64,000 nucleotides of DNA from Bacteroidetes bacterium OLB10 (GCA_001567275.1 LNBX01000024.1:148763-212762); one strand, 5' to 3'. Numbered from the stretch's first letter, positions 38,685 to 48,937 are shown. Program-made: numbers and translations. The notes: generated by a model from the letters alone, not told the origin.

Positions 38685-40568
38685 ATGTTATTAAAGAAAA
38701 TTTCAGGACTCATTCTGTTTTTAGTTTGTTGTTACACTGCCATAGCCCAGGATACTACTCAACTTTATATTCCCCGCAATATTCAGAAGGCGTATGATGC
38801 AGGCACAAGAAACATCAATGGTACTCCGGGCAAACGCTTCTGGAAAAATTATTCTGAATATTATATCCGTGTTAAATTCAATCCTAAAACCCGAAAAATA
38901 GAAGGCGAACAAAATATAACCTATTATAATAACTCACCCGACACATTGCGTCAACTTGTTTTCAGAATAGCTCCCAACCATTATCAAAAAGGAGGTGAAC
39001 GAAATAAAATTCTTGAGCCTGCTGATATTGGTGACGGAGTAAAAATAGAATCACTTTCAGTTAATGCAGATCCTGTTAATACTGCTGATGACAAGGTGTA
39101 TAAGCAGGAAGGAACAATCACTAAACTTAGAATAAAACCTTTAGCACCACATGGAGGACGCATCACTGTTCAGATGAAATGGAATTATACATTGAACAAG
39201 ACTTCGCATGAACGTACGGGAATGATTGATGAGGGTACTGCATTTATTGCATACTTTTTCCCTCGCATTACTGTTTATGACGATTTGCAGGGATGGGATG
39301 ACTTTCCGTATCTTGGAAAACAGGAAACATATTTTGATAATGCATTTTTTAATGTGTTTATTTCTGTTCCGAAAAATTACATGGTGTGGGCAACAGGTGA
39401 TTTGCAAAACCCAACGGAAGTACTGCAGCCACACATTTTGAAAAAGTGGACTACGGCATTGTCATCGGATGTTCCGGTATTTGTAATTGACTCTGCTGAT
39501 ATTGCAAATCGAGCAGTGACACTGAAAAATAAATTCAATACTTTTAATTTTAAAACTACTGCACCTGATTTTGTTTTTGCAACGAGCAATCATTATCTGT
39601 GGCAGGTGCGGAATATTCTTGTTGACAGTGTTACGCTAAGAAAAGCAGCAATCACTACTGCATTCAATCCTGCACATAAAGATTTTTATGAAGTCAATGA
39701 TTTTTCTGCAAAGACCATTCAAACCATGAGTTTCGATTTTCCGGGGATATCATATCCTTACAGTCATCTTACAGTGGTGGATGGTTTGGATCAGATGGAG
39801 TATCCAATGATGATAAATGACAATCCTACTTCAACACGGTTTGACGGTATAACACTTACTACACACGAAATTTTTCATCAGTATTTTCCATTCCTGATGT
39901 GTACCAATCAAAGTAAGTATGCATTTATGGACGAAGGTTGGGCAACCATTGGCGAGTGGTATATCAGTCCGCTGATAGACACAACCATTGTGGACGATTA
40001 TGGAATGCCACAGACTAACAGAGATATGGGCCAGGACTGGGAGGTACCGATTATAACTCCTACTACTGAAATATCAAAGTCCATGTATCTGAATAATTAT
40101 CCTAAACCGGCACTTACGTTTTTATATGTGTGGGATATGTTGGGCGACTCGCTGTTCAGGAAATCTCTGAAACATTACATCATTACCTGGATGGATAAAA
40201 GTCCTTCGCCATGGGATTTCTTTTTTTGTATGAATGAAGCAAGTGGTGTAAATCTGAATTGGTTTTGGAAAAAATGGTACTATGAGTTTGGTTATCCTGA
40301 TTTATCAATTGCCAAAGCAGAAAAAACAACCGGTGGTTATAAGGTTACGATCATTTCAAAAGGAAATAAACCTGTGCCCATCAATCTTTATGCAACTCTT
40401 GCTGATGGTACTGAGCTCAAACAACACCGCACAGTTGAAGTTTGGAAAACGCAAAATACAACAGAGGTTGAGTTTATCACATCACAAAAAGTAAAAGAGT
40501 TTAAGCTGGGCGATGTGTATGATGCTGATGTGAATAAGGCTGATAATATTTTAAAGGTTTCAGAATAA
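38685..40568 (+). CDS. M1-family (gluzincin) metallopeptidase, secreted
   Basis: 627 aa, signal peptide ending at CCYTAIAQ. The zinc motif is THEIFHQYF near residue 393 followed 18 residues later by E in FMDEGWATIGEW, the HExxH-x18-E of clan MA/M1. The N-terminal beta domain includes RFWKNYSEYYIRVKFNPKTR and RIAPNHYQKGGERN. The C-terminal part ends in beta-rich sequence. It is likely a periplasmic or outer-membrane-associated aminopeptidase. It lacks a T9SS sorting domain. Confidence 0.93.
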   Translation: MLLKKISGLILFLVCCYTAIAQDTTQLYIPRNIQKAYDAGTRNINGTPGKRFWKNYSEYYIRVKFNPKTRKIEGEQNITYYNNSPDTLRQLVFRIAPNHYQKGGERNKILEPADIGDGVKIESLSVNADPVNTADDKVYKQEGTITKLRIKPLAPHGGRITVQMKWNYTLNKTSHERTGMIDEGTAFIAYFFPRITVYDDLQGWDDFPYLGKQETYFDNAFFNVFISVPKNYMVWATGDLQNPTEVLQPHILKKWTTALSSDVPVFVIDSADIANRAVTLKNKFNTFNFKTTAPDFVFATSNHYLWQVRNILVDSVTLRKAAITTAFNPAHKDFYEVNDFSAKTIQTMSFDFPGISYPYSHLTVVDGLDQMEYPMMINDNPTSTRFDGITLTTHEIFHQYFPFLMCTNQSKYAFMDEGWATIGEWYISPLIDTTIVDDYGMPQTNRDMGQDWEVPIITPTTEISKSMYLNNYPKPALTFLYVWDMLGDSLFRKSLKHYIITWMDKSPSPWDFFFCMNEASGVNLNWFWKKWYYEFGYPDLSIAKAEKTTGGYKVTIISKGNKPVPINLYATLADGTELKQHRTVEVWKTQNTTEVEFITSQKVKEFKLGDVYDADVNKADNILKVSE

Positions 40569-40611
40569 GATTAAAGTAGGTTTACAAAATGTATTTTTGT
40601 CCGAAGTCATT

Positions 40612-40683
40612 GGTCCCGTAGTTCAACGGATAGAATAGAAGTTTCCTAAACTTTAGATGGCAGTTCGATTCTGCCCGGGACTA
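40612..40683 (+). tRNA. tRNA-Arg (anticodon CCU)
   Basis: A 72-nt cloverleaf: acceptor GGTCCCG / CGGGACT, D stem GTTC/GAAT, anticodon stem GAAGT / ACTTT with loop TTCCTAA (anticodon CCT), T arm GGCAG-TTCGATT-CTGCC, discriminator A. No CCA is encoded. It reads AGG codons. Confidence 0.93.
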
Positions 40684-41062
40684 CAGAAATTTTTGAGATA
40701 TTTACTTATCTTGAAATAGGTTGAAAGTAAAGTGCTCCGAAATCAGCCACTCTACCAAGCTCTTGTTCGTCAACCCCTCTAAAAACCGGATATCAATTTT
40801 TTTGAATACTTTTTAAACAGCAGTGGATTGTGTTGCATGAGCAGATGTATTTTTAATTGCATGCAATACATAGAAGGAACGAACAGAACACAGATTTTTT
40901 AAAATCTGCTTAAAATTGTTCTGCAGGTTTTTTGAAACCATTGATTATTTGATTTTGAATGTGAACAATGGTTTTTTAGACGAACTGATGTTAGTCAGAA
41001 TGCTGATAGATAATGCTGATAGATAACGACCGAGATAAAGTGAGCAATTTATTGTATTTGAT
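40684..41062. other. Gene-free stretch with a 13-bp tandem duplication
   Basis: No credible gene is seen. A 13-bp unit, AATGCTGATAGAT, occurs twice in tandem at 40999-41024. The left copy of a 21-bp direct repeat lies at 40972-40992. The sequence is AT-rich and of no recognised family. Confidence 0.5.
40972..40992 (+). repeat. 21-bp direct repeat, left copy
   Basis: TTTTTTAGACGAACTGATGTT, repeated at 41766-41786 with one mismatch (G for A at position 17). The two copies bracket the PIN toxin remnant and its antitoxin. Confidence 0.6.
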
Positions 41063-41070
41063 TATCTTTG
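41063..41070 (+). promoter_or_regulatory. -7 promoter box of the toxin-antitoxin pair
   Basis: TATCTTTG, exact TAnnTTTG, 24 bp upstream of the PIN-gene ATG. Predicted start near 41077. Confidence 0.5.
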
Positions 41071-41094
41071 CAATAACCGGAATAAAAGAATTGA

Positions 41095-41507
41095 ATGAAG
41101 CAGAAAATTTACATAGACACTTCAATAGTTGGTGGCTACTTTGACGAAGAGTTCAAAGAAGCTACGATGAAACTGTTTGAGCGACTTGTAAACAATGAAG
41201 TAACTTTTGTTGTTTCTGACCTGCTTGACCTTGAACTTTTAAACGCACCGCAACATGTAAAAGAACTTCTGCATAACTATTCGGCTGACAAATTTTATCG
41301 AATTGACCTGACTGAAGAAGCCATTAAACTTGCCGACACATTGCCCTTGCGACTATACATAAGGTGGACGTTTTAGCAAGTTGGAATTTTAAACATATCG
41401 TAAACCTTGACAGAATTAAGGGCTTCAATTCGGTAAACTTACGACTTGGCTATTCAATGATTGAAATAAGAAGCCCAAAAGATTTGATAAAATATGGAAA
41501 CGACTAA
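41095..41507 (+). pseudogene. PIN-domain toxin with an internal deletion
   Basis: The N-terminal 90 residues (MKQKIYIDTSIVGGYFDEEF, LLDLELLNAP, then TEEAIKLADT) are those of a PIN-domain RNase with its first aspartate (YIDTS). The frame then hits a stop at 41374. Immediately afterwards another frame reads HIALATIHKVDVLASWNFKH, then IVNLDRIKGFN and ends IEIRSPKDLIKYGND at 41507, the normal family C-terminus. The missing piece, roughly 15-20 codons including the acidic residue before HIALA, and the frame change mean a real deletion, not a one-base error. The gene ends inside the antitoxin start (14-nt overlap). The toxin is almost certainly inactive. Confidence 0.82.
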
Positions 41508-41658
41508 AAAAGAAAAGACATTTGACGCAGTTAAGATGATGCGTGAAATCAGAGCCAAAATTAGCTCTGAAACTCAAAATATGACTCTTGAGCAATTAAA
41601 AGAGTATATCAAAAACAAACTTTCTCAGGAAAACTTGAAGCTGATTGGACAAAAATGA
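41494..41658 (+). CDS. Antitoxin partner of the PIN toxin
   Basis: 54 aa: METTKKEKTFDAVKMMREIR, then AKISSETQNMTLEQLKEYIK and a short basic tail. The FDAVKMMREIR-x-K-I-S pattern is the usual small protein placed after PIN toxins of this Bacteroidota/Chlorobi kind. It starts 14 nt before the toxin's stop, so translation was coupled. It is intact while the toxin is not, so it may be a leftover or may still neutralise related toxins. Confidence 0.75.
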   Translation: METTKKEKTFDAVKMMREIRAKISSETQNMTLEQLKEYIKNKLSQENLKLIGQK

Positions 41659-41702
41659 GAAGCATTACACAACATATAAGGATTTAATGAAGTTATACTT
41701 CG

Positions 41703-41720
41703 TCCCGATCGCAATCGGGA
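41703..41720. repeat. Interspersed-type hairpin
   Basis: TCCCGAT-CGCA-ATCGGGA, a perfect 7-bp stem. The same type of GATCGCAATCGGGA hairpin is common between genes in Bacteroidota genomes, though only one copy is in this window. No T tract follows, so it is not a normal terminator. Confidence 0.5.
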
Positions 41721-41765
41721 TAATCCTGTGTTGCATACGACTTCGATAAACTCAGTTGCGTGATT

Positions 41766-41786
41766 TTTTTTAGACGAACTGGTGTT
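41766..41786 (+). repeat. 21-bp direct repeat, right copy
   Basis: Matches 40972-40992 at 20 of 21 positions. It lies after the antitoxin and before the kinase gene. Confidence 0.6.
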
Positions 41787-41847
41787 GCAGCCTGACATCG
41801 TCTTATAATTCAGGAACCGCTTTGCATAATCCAAGAGTGAATAGTTT

Positions 41848-41855
41848 TATTTTTG
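41848..41855 (+). promoter_or_regulatory. -7 promoter box of the kinase/regulator pair
   Basis: TATTTTTG, exact TAnnTTTG, with the predicted start near 41862 and the ATG at 41875. The ATG at 41862 leads to a stop after seven codons, so 41875 is preferred. Confidence 0.45.
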
Positions 41856-41874
41856 CATTCTATGTTTACTCGCA

Positions 41875-43558
41875 ATGTCGCATAGTCATATCTTATGCAT
41901 TGTTGTTATATTAGGATTTTTTTCCTGTAAGGAGAAATACAGTGCTCCTGCGGAAAACATTGAAGCTGTGGCAACCGATTCTTTGGCTTTTCAGAATTAC
42001 AACAAAGGCATTGAACTAGCAGGTAAGTATGAATTTGAAAACGCCTTGCCCTATTTGCTTAAAAGTGTTGACGGTTTTGAAAAAGCCAACAATATCAATT
42101 CGCAGGTGAAAGCGCTTAATCGCATTTCTTTGTCTTACCATGATTTTGGCAATTACAACAAGGGAATTGAATATGCTTATCTGGCAAAAAAAGTACTGGA
42201 TGAACATCCGCAACAAGCCAATAAAAATCTTTATTGGTACGTGTACAACAATGCAGGCATTAATTATGATGACAGTAAGCGACCACAACAAGCTATTGAA
42301 GAGCATTTAAAAGCATTGCCTTATGCCATTGATGCCAGCGACAGTTCTTATTCCTACAATAATCTGGGAAATACATATAAGAAACTAAACCGGTTGGACA
42401 AGGCTGAAACATATTTCAAACTATCTCTCACTAATCCACATTCATACAAAGATGATTATCATTTTGCAACTGTTTACAGCAATATGGTGGACATAGAGCG
42501 CTTGAAAAAGAATTACAAACAGGCACAGTACTATTTAGATTCTGCGTTGCATTATGCCACCATCAGCAATAGCCCGGAAAAATTATTGGATATTTACTAC
42601 TATACTTACCAGCTGAAAAGTGAATCCGGAGACCACCGTTCAGCTTCCGGTTTTCTGAATAAATACGTACAGTTGAAAGACAGCTTATTTACCAGTGAAA
42701 AAAACGATGCCTTGCTGCATTACCAAACCAAATATGAAACGGAAAAAAAGGAAAAGCAAATTACAGAGCAAAAATTGGTTTCCAAACAAAAGAATTTATG
42801 GTTAATTTTAATGACGATAACTATGTCGGCCGGATTGTTGTTTTTTTGGTATTACAGACAAAAGACAAATCTCGAGCAAAAACAATTAGCACTTGAAAAC
42901 CAACTTTTGCAGGAGCAAACCCATTCCAAAATTCAGGAGCAGAGATTGGAAATTTCAAGAGAATTGCACGATAGCCTGGGTTCTCAGCTTACCTTTATAA
43001 AATCTGTTTCGGACAGCTTATTAAATGCTTCGGAAAAATCAAACAATAATCTGAATGCAAGAATCAATACTTTATCTGAGTTTTCTGAAAATTCCATTGC
43101 CGAACTCAAAAACACGATTTGGGCACTTAATTCACAGCAGCTGAATTTGTCAGAACTAAAACTGAAAATGCTGAACTTTATCAGCAGTGCCTCAGAAGCA
43201 AAGGAAAGTATGCAATTTCATTTCCTGTTTAATATAGGGAGAGATTATCAGTTGAGTTCGAGGCAGGCGATAAATCTTTTCAGGGTATTTCAGGAGATAT
43301 TAAATAACACAATTAAATACGCAGAAGCAAAAGACGTTTTTATAGACATTAGCCAAATTGAAAAAAACCTGACAATAAAAAATTTCAGACAACGGCATAG
43401 GTTTTAATTTTGAAGAAGCAAAGAAAAAATCCTTCGGACTTACCAATATACAAAACCGCATAGAAGAATTAAAAGGAAAATTCAGCGTGGAAACATCAGA
43501 AGGAAATGGGACAACATATTTAATAAAACTGGAGTTAGACAATAACCTTAATGTATGA
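41875..43558 (+). CDS. TPR histidine kinase, NarX/LytS-like (one frameshift near the end)
   Basis: Composite of about 560 aa. The N-terminus is a lipoprotein-like signal (ILGFFSCKEK). TPR repeats fill about residues 30-275 (YNKGIELAGKYEFENALPYL; LGNTYKKLNRLDKAETYFKL). One membrane helix near 306-325 (LWLILMTITMSAGLLFFWYY) is followed by a coiled coil and a HisKA_3 motif RELHDSLGSQLTFIKS (His near 363). The ATPase domain's N box is FQEILNNTIKYAEA. The A6 run at 43377-43382 breaks the frame; dropping one A restores ISDNGIGFNF and the C-terminus to 43558. The stop overlaps the regulator's ATG (ATGA). It senses an unknown signal and phosphorylates the adjacent regulator. Confidence 0.88.
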
Positions 43559-44202
43559 CAAAACTTATTATCGTTGAAGACAGCGTTTTTGCGCTACAGG
43601 CAATTGAAGAGAAATTGGCCAATTTCTCTGATGTAGTTATCAGTAATATCGCACGAAATGGTCAGGAAGTATTGGAAGTATTGGAGCTAGATCATTCAGT
43701 TGACATCATCTTAATGGATATTGAAATGCCTGCGATGAACGGCATTGAAGCCACCAGAATCATCAGGAAAAAATATCCGCAGATAAAGATTGTAATGATT
43801 ACCGTTTATGATGATGACAATTATGTTTTTGACGCCATTAAAGCAGGAGCAGACAGCTATATTCTGAAAGAAACCAAAGCTGAAAAAATATATGAAACCA
43901 TTAACGATACACTAAATGGCGGTGCAGTGATGTCGCCTTCAATTGCTGTAAAAACATTGCAATTACTCAAGAATACACCACATATAGCAAGTGCTGCTAC
44001 GCCACAAACGATTGAACTTTCCAAAAGGGAAACGGAGATTCTGGAACAGATAAGCACGGGTCTTACCAATAAAATTATTGCCGAAAGATTATTTATTTCA
44101 CCATTTACAGTAAAACGCCATATAGAGAATATTTATCAAAAACTACAGGCACACAACCGTATTGAGTTGCTTGATAAGGCACGTCAAAACAAGCTGATAT
44201 AA
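43555..44202 (+). CDS. LuxR/NarL-family response regulator
   Basis: 215 aa. The receiver domain has IVEDSVFA, the phospho-acceptor in DIILMDIEMPAMNG (near residue 54), MITVYDDD and LKETKAEK. The C-terminal HTH has LSKRETEILEQISTG, NKIIAERLFISPFTVKRHIE and NIYQKL. It overlaps the kinase gene and is surely its partner. A short stem TGGGCT/AGCCCA follows at 44208-44222, without a good T tract. Confidence 0.94.
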   Translation: MTKLIIVEDSVFALQAIEEKLANFSDVVISNIARNGQEVLEVLELDHSVDIILMDIEMPAMNGIEATRIIRKKYPQIKIVMITVYDDDNYVFDAIKAGADSYILKETKAEKIYETINDTLNGGAVMSPSIAVKTLQLLKNTPHIASAATPQTIELSKRETEILEQISTGLTNKIIAERLFISPFTVKRHIENIYQKLQAHNRIELLDKARQNKLI

Positions 44203-44278
44203 AAATTGGGCTGTTCAGCCCATTGTCAGCGACATAGCCTGCATATACTTTTGTGCTTTAAAAAAAATATAAAAAAGT

Positions 44279-44842
44279 ATGAAAGTAAACTTATTTTTAA
44301 GAACAGTTGCATTGGTATCGCTGGTGTTTTTCGCTTCATGTCGAAAAGACGATGACAACAATCCAAGTAGTCCGACTACGGGACCATTTGTAGCAAAAGT
44401 AGATGGTAAGCAGTTTGCTACGGATAATAATAGTGCCAAAGCAAAATTCGTTTCCTCTACTAAAATGTTGCAAATTATCGGTCAGACTGCAGATCAAACT
44501 GAAACGATACATTTTGAGTTATTACCCTTTGGAGGTTCAGTTAGCACCGCTGCTGATTGGTTGCCCGGTACCTATGACTTTAATCCTGTTCACATTTCCA
44601 ATTTGGAATATTCAGCAAGTGCAATGTTTACCAAGTATGAAAATTCGGAATACATCAATTGGAATACGAAATGGGAATATGTGCAAAACGGTGAAATCAA
44701 GATCGAGTCTAACACAGGTACACATATTAAAGGAACTTTCTCCTTTGATGTTGTAAAACAAAATAGCAATGGAACTTTTGATGCAACCAATATCAAAAAA
44801 GTTACAGAAGGTTCTTTTGACTTAGATATTGTTCAATATTGA
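44279..44842 (+). CDS. DUF6252-like lipoprotein
   Basis: 187 aa with lipobox FFASC (Cys21) after a short signal. The mature protein begins RKDDDNNPSSPTTGPFVAKV, then DGKQFATDNNSAKAKF and a beta-rich domain ending FDATNIKKVTEGSFDLDI. That pattern (a G-F-x-A-x-V-D-G start and a G-F-x(F) end) is typical of DUF6252-type Bacteroidota lipoproteins of unknown role. A terminator follows. Confidence 0.8.
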   Translation: MKVNLFLRTVALVSLVFFASCRKDDDNNPSSPTTGPFVAKVDGKQFATDNNSAKAKFVSSTKMLQIIGQTADQTETIHFELLPFGGSVSTAADWLPGTYDFNPVHISNLEYSASAMFTKYENSEYINWNTKWEYVQNGEIKIESNTGTHIKGTFSFDVVKQNSNGTFDATNIKKVTEGSFDLDIVQY

Positions 44843-44913
44843 ACAATAAACTGAAGAAATCAATTATATAAAGACCAATACAGAGTTTAAACCGGTAGAA
44901 TTCTGATGCTAAG

Positions 44914-44946
44914 AAAAAAGGCTGCTCTTTTCGGCAGCCTTTTTTC
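44914..44946 (+). terminator. Intrinsic terminator after the lipoprotein gene
   Basis: GGCTGC / GCAGCC stem with an 8-nt loop, A6 before and T6 after, so it could work on both strands. The 44947-45200 stretch holds no clear gene. Confidence 0.8.
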
Positions 44947-45200
44947 TTCTTATAAACCTTATGTTACTTTTATCAGCACGCTCACAACTTTTTTTTGAAT
45001 AGTGCCTCAACCTGACTAATCCCGAAAATCCGATAAACACTGAAGAACAAAATTTCGCCATATTTCAAATCAACTGATTTTAAAATACCGGGACACCTGA
45101 ATTCCGGCAAATGAAATCCGGTAAATTTCACACTAAAAGATAGTACTAAACGATAGATGAGCCGAGCAGACAGCAAGTTGATTAAATGATTGAGACAGCA

Positions 45201-47809
45201 TTAAAGTTTTGTGGCTACTACAAATGCTTTTTTAAATTTTTTTGTTGTGCCGGTTGGATTAAAGGCCTCTGCATAGATCACATAAATTCCGGTAGCAGCT
45301 TTTTCGTTTTTTTCGTTGATGCCATCCCACGTAAAAGAATCATTGGGTGCAAGCAATTTTGACTTCACCAGATTTTTGACAAGCTGTCCGGCATCGTTAT
45401 AAATTTTTGCATTGAGCATATAGCCTGTTTCATTCAGATTCAGGTTAAATGTTATTACATCATTGTAACCATCATTGTCGGGCGAAAATATTTCAGGCTC
45501 TGCACTGAACGATGATTCTGAAGTGATTTCATTGGCTGCCTGCGAATTTTTATAACCGGGAGTTGCATAGCCAACGTTGGTTGCAGCCGAATGCCAGTTG
45601 CCGGCATCCTGAGTGGGGCGGTCAAAACGAATTCTTTCGAGTGAAACACCATTCTGATCATCTATCAATGCATAATGCATGGTTGATGTATAAGCAAAAC
45701 AATCCAATCGGTTAAAAGAATAATCAGCAATGATGCAGGTGCCTTTGTCATCGTTATAGGAAGGTATTGTAGTTTGCAGAATGTTTTCTTTAACGGCTGA
45801 AGGATAAAAACTCATGAGTGATATAATGTCGGAAGTAAGCACTACATATTCACCGGGGAAAAACAAATATCCGTCTGCACTGATGACATAATTTGTAGCA
45901 ATTGAATCGAGGTCATCGGTATTGCAGATGCGCAGGTTTTTCAAATCAAAAACTTTTGTTGAATTGTTATACAACTCCACAAAATCATTTCCACCAGATT
46001 TCGGGTTAAATAAAATTTCGTTGATGAGAATTCCTCCTGCAGTAACTGCTTCAGGAATTGCCACTTTAAGACTGAGCGGACCTGTAATTTTATTGCCGGG
46101 GCAATCAGAAATATCATCACTTACGGTAACATGATAAATAATTCCGTTTTGCAATGGTGATGATAAAGTAAGTGTAACAATATAATCGCTGATGTTTACT
46201 GAAAGTGGTTGCCCTATTCCATTGTCAACTGAATAACTTGATGTGAGTGATGCCACTGCTGCGTCAGGAATTTTTGAAAAAGTAAGATTTATTTGGGTAG
46301 GCGATATAGGATAAACTCTTAACAACTGCAGTGCAGTAGTGTCAGTATAAATACCTTTTACACTGTTTATTTTTCCGGGGGTTCCACCTGCAGGGTCGTT
46401 GGAGGCCGACCAGTTGTAACGATTATCACAGGTAAAGTCAGGGTCAATACGTTCGATGGTAAATCCTCCGTTTTTCTTGGTGTTATTGTTATAATAATCG
46501 TCATTGAAAACAACCCGGTCAGTTAAATGTGCGTTGTTATCTATCAATTGCAAATCATCGCCCGTGTCATTATTGAGTGTGGGGAATGAAGGAGTGCCTG
46601 CAACATTTCCATAAGAAGAAAATAAAGCAGCATCACTGCTTTTGCAGACGATAAGATAATCTCCGGGCTGCATAGTTACATTGCCAATTACAGCTACAGT
46701 TGTTGAGCCATCTGTAATTTTCCATCCGTTAAGATTCATTGCATTTGAAGAACGGTTAAACAGTTCTACAAACTCTGCATTGGGCAATGGAGCTGCGGCT
46801 ACAGGTTCGAAATAAATTTCATTGATGACGATGTCGAAAGGTTGCGCGGTAACAGGTGCCTGATAAGTGAATGTAGTTGTTGAGTTGGAAGCAATCTGAT
46901 TTCCTGCAAGGTCGGTAATGTTATTGATGGTAATGGTGTTTGAAATGCCACTGCTGAAAGGAGAAGAAAAAGTCAGATGTACAATTGAAAAATCAGAAGT
47001 ATCAAGCGTGGCTGTTGCCGGATTGCCTAATCCATTATTAACGGAATAATTAGTTGCTGTTTCAGCAGTAGCTTGTGTAACCGGTTCAGAAAACTGAACA
47101 TCAGCTTGTGTGGATGATATTGCCTGCGCACTTACAATGGTTGGAGCAATTACATCAGCAATGTTGGGAATGATAAAATCATCAAAGAAAAAGTTGGTAG
47201 CATTACTCGATGTATAATTACACAACACACCAAAATAATTTCCGTTGTTGAACGTAGCATCCGTCCCGGTTGCCTGCAGGCTGAAGTTTGTTCCTGCAGC
47301 AGCATCTGCATAAATACTCCATAAACCATTATTGTCTCTAGTAACTTTTACTCTGATGGTGAAGGCAGAAGCAAGAAAACCATCTGTTCCGCGTGCTACA
47401 GATACAGAAGTAGTTCCTGTTTGCCTGAACAGTTCAATGGCATCGTTGGATAAATTTTCGCCAAACTGCAGATAGTATCCATTGAGACTTCCTTTCAGAT
47501 TTTGAGAGTTGCTTACCAGATATACTCTTGCATTATTACTTCCTGAAGGCGAAAAATTGAGTTTGATATAAAACTGCCATTCGGTATTGTCGAGCGTGGG
47601 AAGCTTGTTGCCACCGCCAGATACGAGCTGCCTGTTCCGCTGCTGTTAAGTTGTAATTGTTGCGAAGTATTTACGGTAAACTGTGCAGCATCACCGCTCC
47701 ATGTCGGGTTATTTGTAAAATCGCCATCTGAAAAATCATCGGTAATCTGTCCGTATGATAAAAAATTCAGAAGAGAAAAGACAATGAATAAAAACTTTTT
47801 CACGTTCAT
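45201..47809 (-). CDS. Lamin-tail-domain secreted protein with gliding-type C-terminal domain (one frameshift)
   Basis: About 869 aa in composite. The signal is MNVKKFLFIVFSLLNFLSYG (start 47809). A concanavalin-like domain follows (DGDFTNNPTWSGDAAQFTVN; then ARVYLVSNSQNLKGSLNGYY). Ig-like SbsA-type blocks (STQADVQFSEPVTQATAETA) alternate with two lamin-tail domains (DIVINEIYFEPVAAAPLPNA; GGILINEILFNPKSGGNDFV). The end has EPEIFSPDNDGYNDVITFNL and IYNDAGQLVKNLV, a FlgD-like or T9SS-type C-terminal domain. The frame changes around 47620-47640, while both sides read as protein. It is probably an exported surface protein or DNA/ligand-binding cargo of T9SS; the function is unknown. Confidence 0.8.
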
Positions 47810-47917
47810 ATTATTTATAAGGCAGTGAAGATACGCATACCATTGCAAATTATCCAAAGTATAACAGAATGGTTTCTGAAATAAAATTTCGCAAATTTGT
47901 ACCTTAATTGAACAATT

Positions 47918-48909
47918 ATGAAAGTAGCTGTAGTTGGAGCCACAGGCTGGTAGGTCAAACAATGTTGAAAATATTAGAAGAGCGAAAATTTCCTGTTACA
48001 GAGTTATTGCCTGTAGCATCGGAAAAATCGGAGGGGAAGGAAATAGTTTTTAATAACAAAAAATACAAGATTATCACCTGCGCTGAAGCGGTGAAACAAA
48101 AACCACAGGTAGCATTGTTTTCGGCAGGGGGAAGTACCTCTCTTGAATGGGCACCACGTTTTGCCGAAGCAGGTACAACAGTGATTGATAATTCATCGGC
48201 ATGGCGAATGAATGATGCATGCCCGCTGATAGTTCCTGAAATAAATGCTGATGTATTGCAACCTCAACATAAGATTATTGCCAACCCAAACTGTTCGACC
48301 ATACAAATGGTATTGGCATTAAATCCTCTGCATAAGAAGTATAGAATAAGAAGAATTGTAGTTTCAACTTATCAGTCAGTATCGGGAACCGGAAAAAAAG
48401 CAGTTGACCAGTTGATGAATGAACGTGTTGGTCAGGATGGGCCAAAGGCATATTCTTATCCTATTGATTTAAATGTTTTGCCTCAGATTGATGTTTTCCT
48501 CGACAACAAATACACCAAGGAAGAAATGAAGATGGTGAATGAAACCAGAAAAATTATGAGAGATGACAGTATTCGTGTAACTGCTACTACCGTGAGGGTT
48601 CCGGTGAAAGGAGGCCACAGTGAAGCTGTGAACGTAGAGTTTGAAAATGATTTTGAACTGGATGATGTTTATGCAACTCTCAGGCATGCACCCGGTGTGG
48701 TTGTGAGTGACGACATCACCAAAGCAGAGTATCCAATGCCGCTTTATGCCGAGGGAAAAGACGAAGTTTTTGTTGGCCGTATCCGCAGAGACGAATCGCA
48801 GCCCAAAAGTTTGAACCTGTGGGTTGTGGCTGACAATTTGAGAAAAGGTGCAGCTACCAACGCTGTTCAGATTGCAGAATATCTCTTAAAGAATCATCTG
48901 ATAAAATAA
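47918..48909 (+). CDS. asd: Aspartate-semialdehyde dehydrogenase (one frameshift)
   Basis: About 330 aa. ATG 47918 reads MKVAVVGATG, the Rossmann opening. The frame breaks at 47945-47948 where GGCTGG should be GGCCTGG; the extra C gives ATGLVGQTMLKILEERKFPV. Conserved parts downstream include NPNCSTIQMVLALNPL (catalytic Cys), VSTYQSVSGTGKKAVDQL, RVPVKGGHSEAVNVEF and GRIRRDESQPKSLNLWVVAD. It reduces aspartyl phosphate to the semialdehyde for lysine/DAP, threonine and methionine. A lost frame in such an essential gene is most likely an assembly artefact. Confidence 0.93.
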
Positions 48910-48937
48910 AAAGCTGCCTGAGTGCAGACAGCTTTTT
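48908..48937. terminator. Bidirectional terminator between asd and the zinc peptidase gene
   Basis: Stem AAAAAGCTG-c-CTG / CAG-a-CAGCTTTTT with loop AGTG. It overlaps the asd stop region by 2 nt and lies between convergent genes. Confidence 0.85.

Noticed and set aside
40612..41800. tRNA-Arg as an integration site with a duplicated 3' end
   Set aside because: I could not find a copy of the tRNA 3' end (CTGCCCGGGACT) downstream, and there is no integrase.
44208..44222. TGGGCT/AGCCCA stem as a terminator of the response regulator
   Set aside because: No T tract follows; kept only as a remark in the gene entry.
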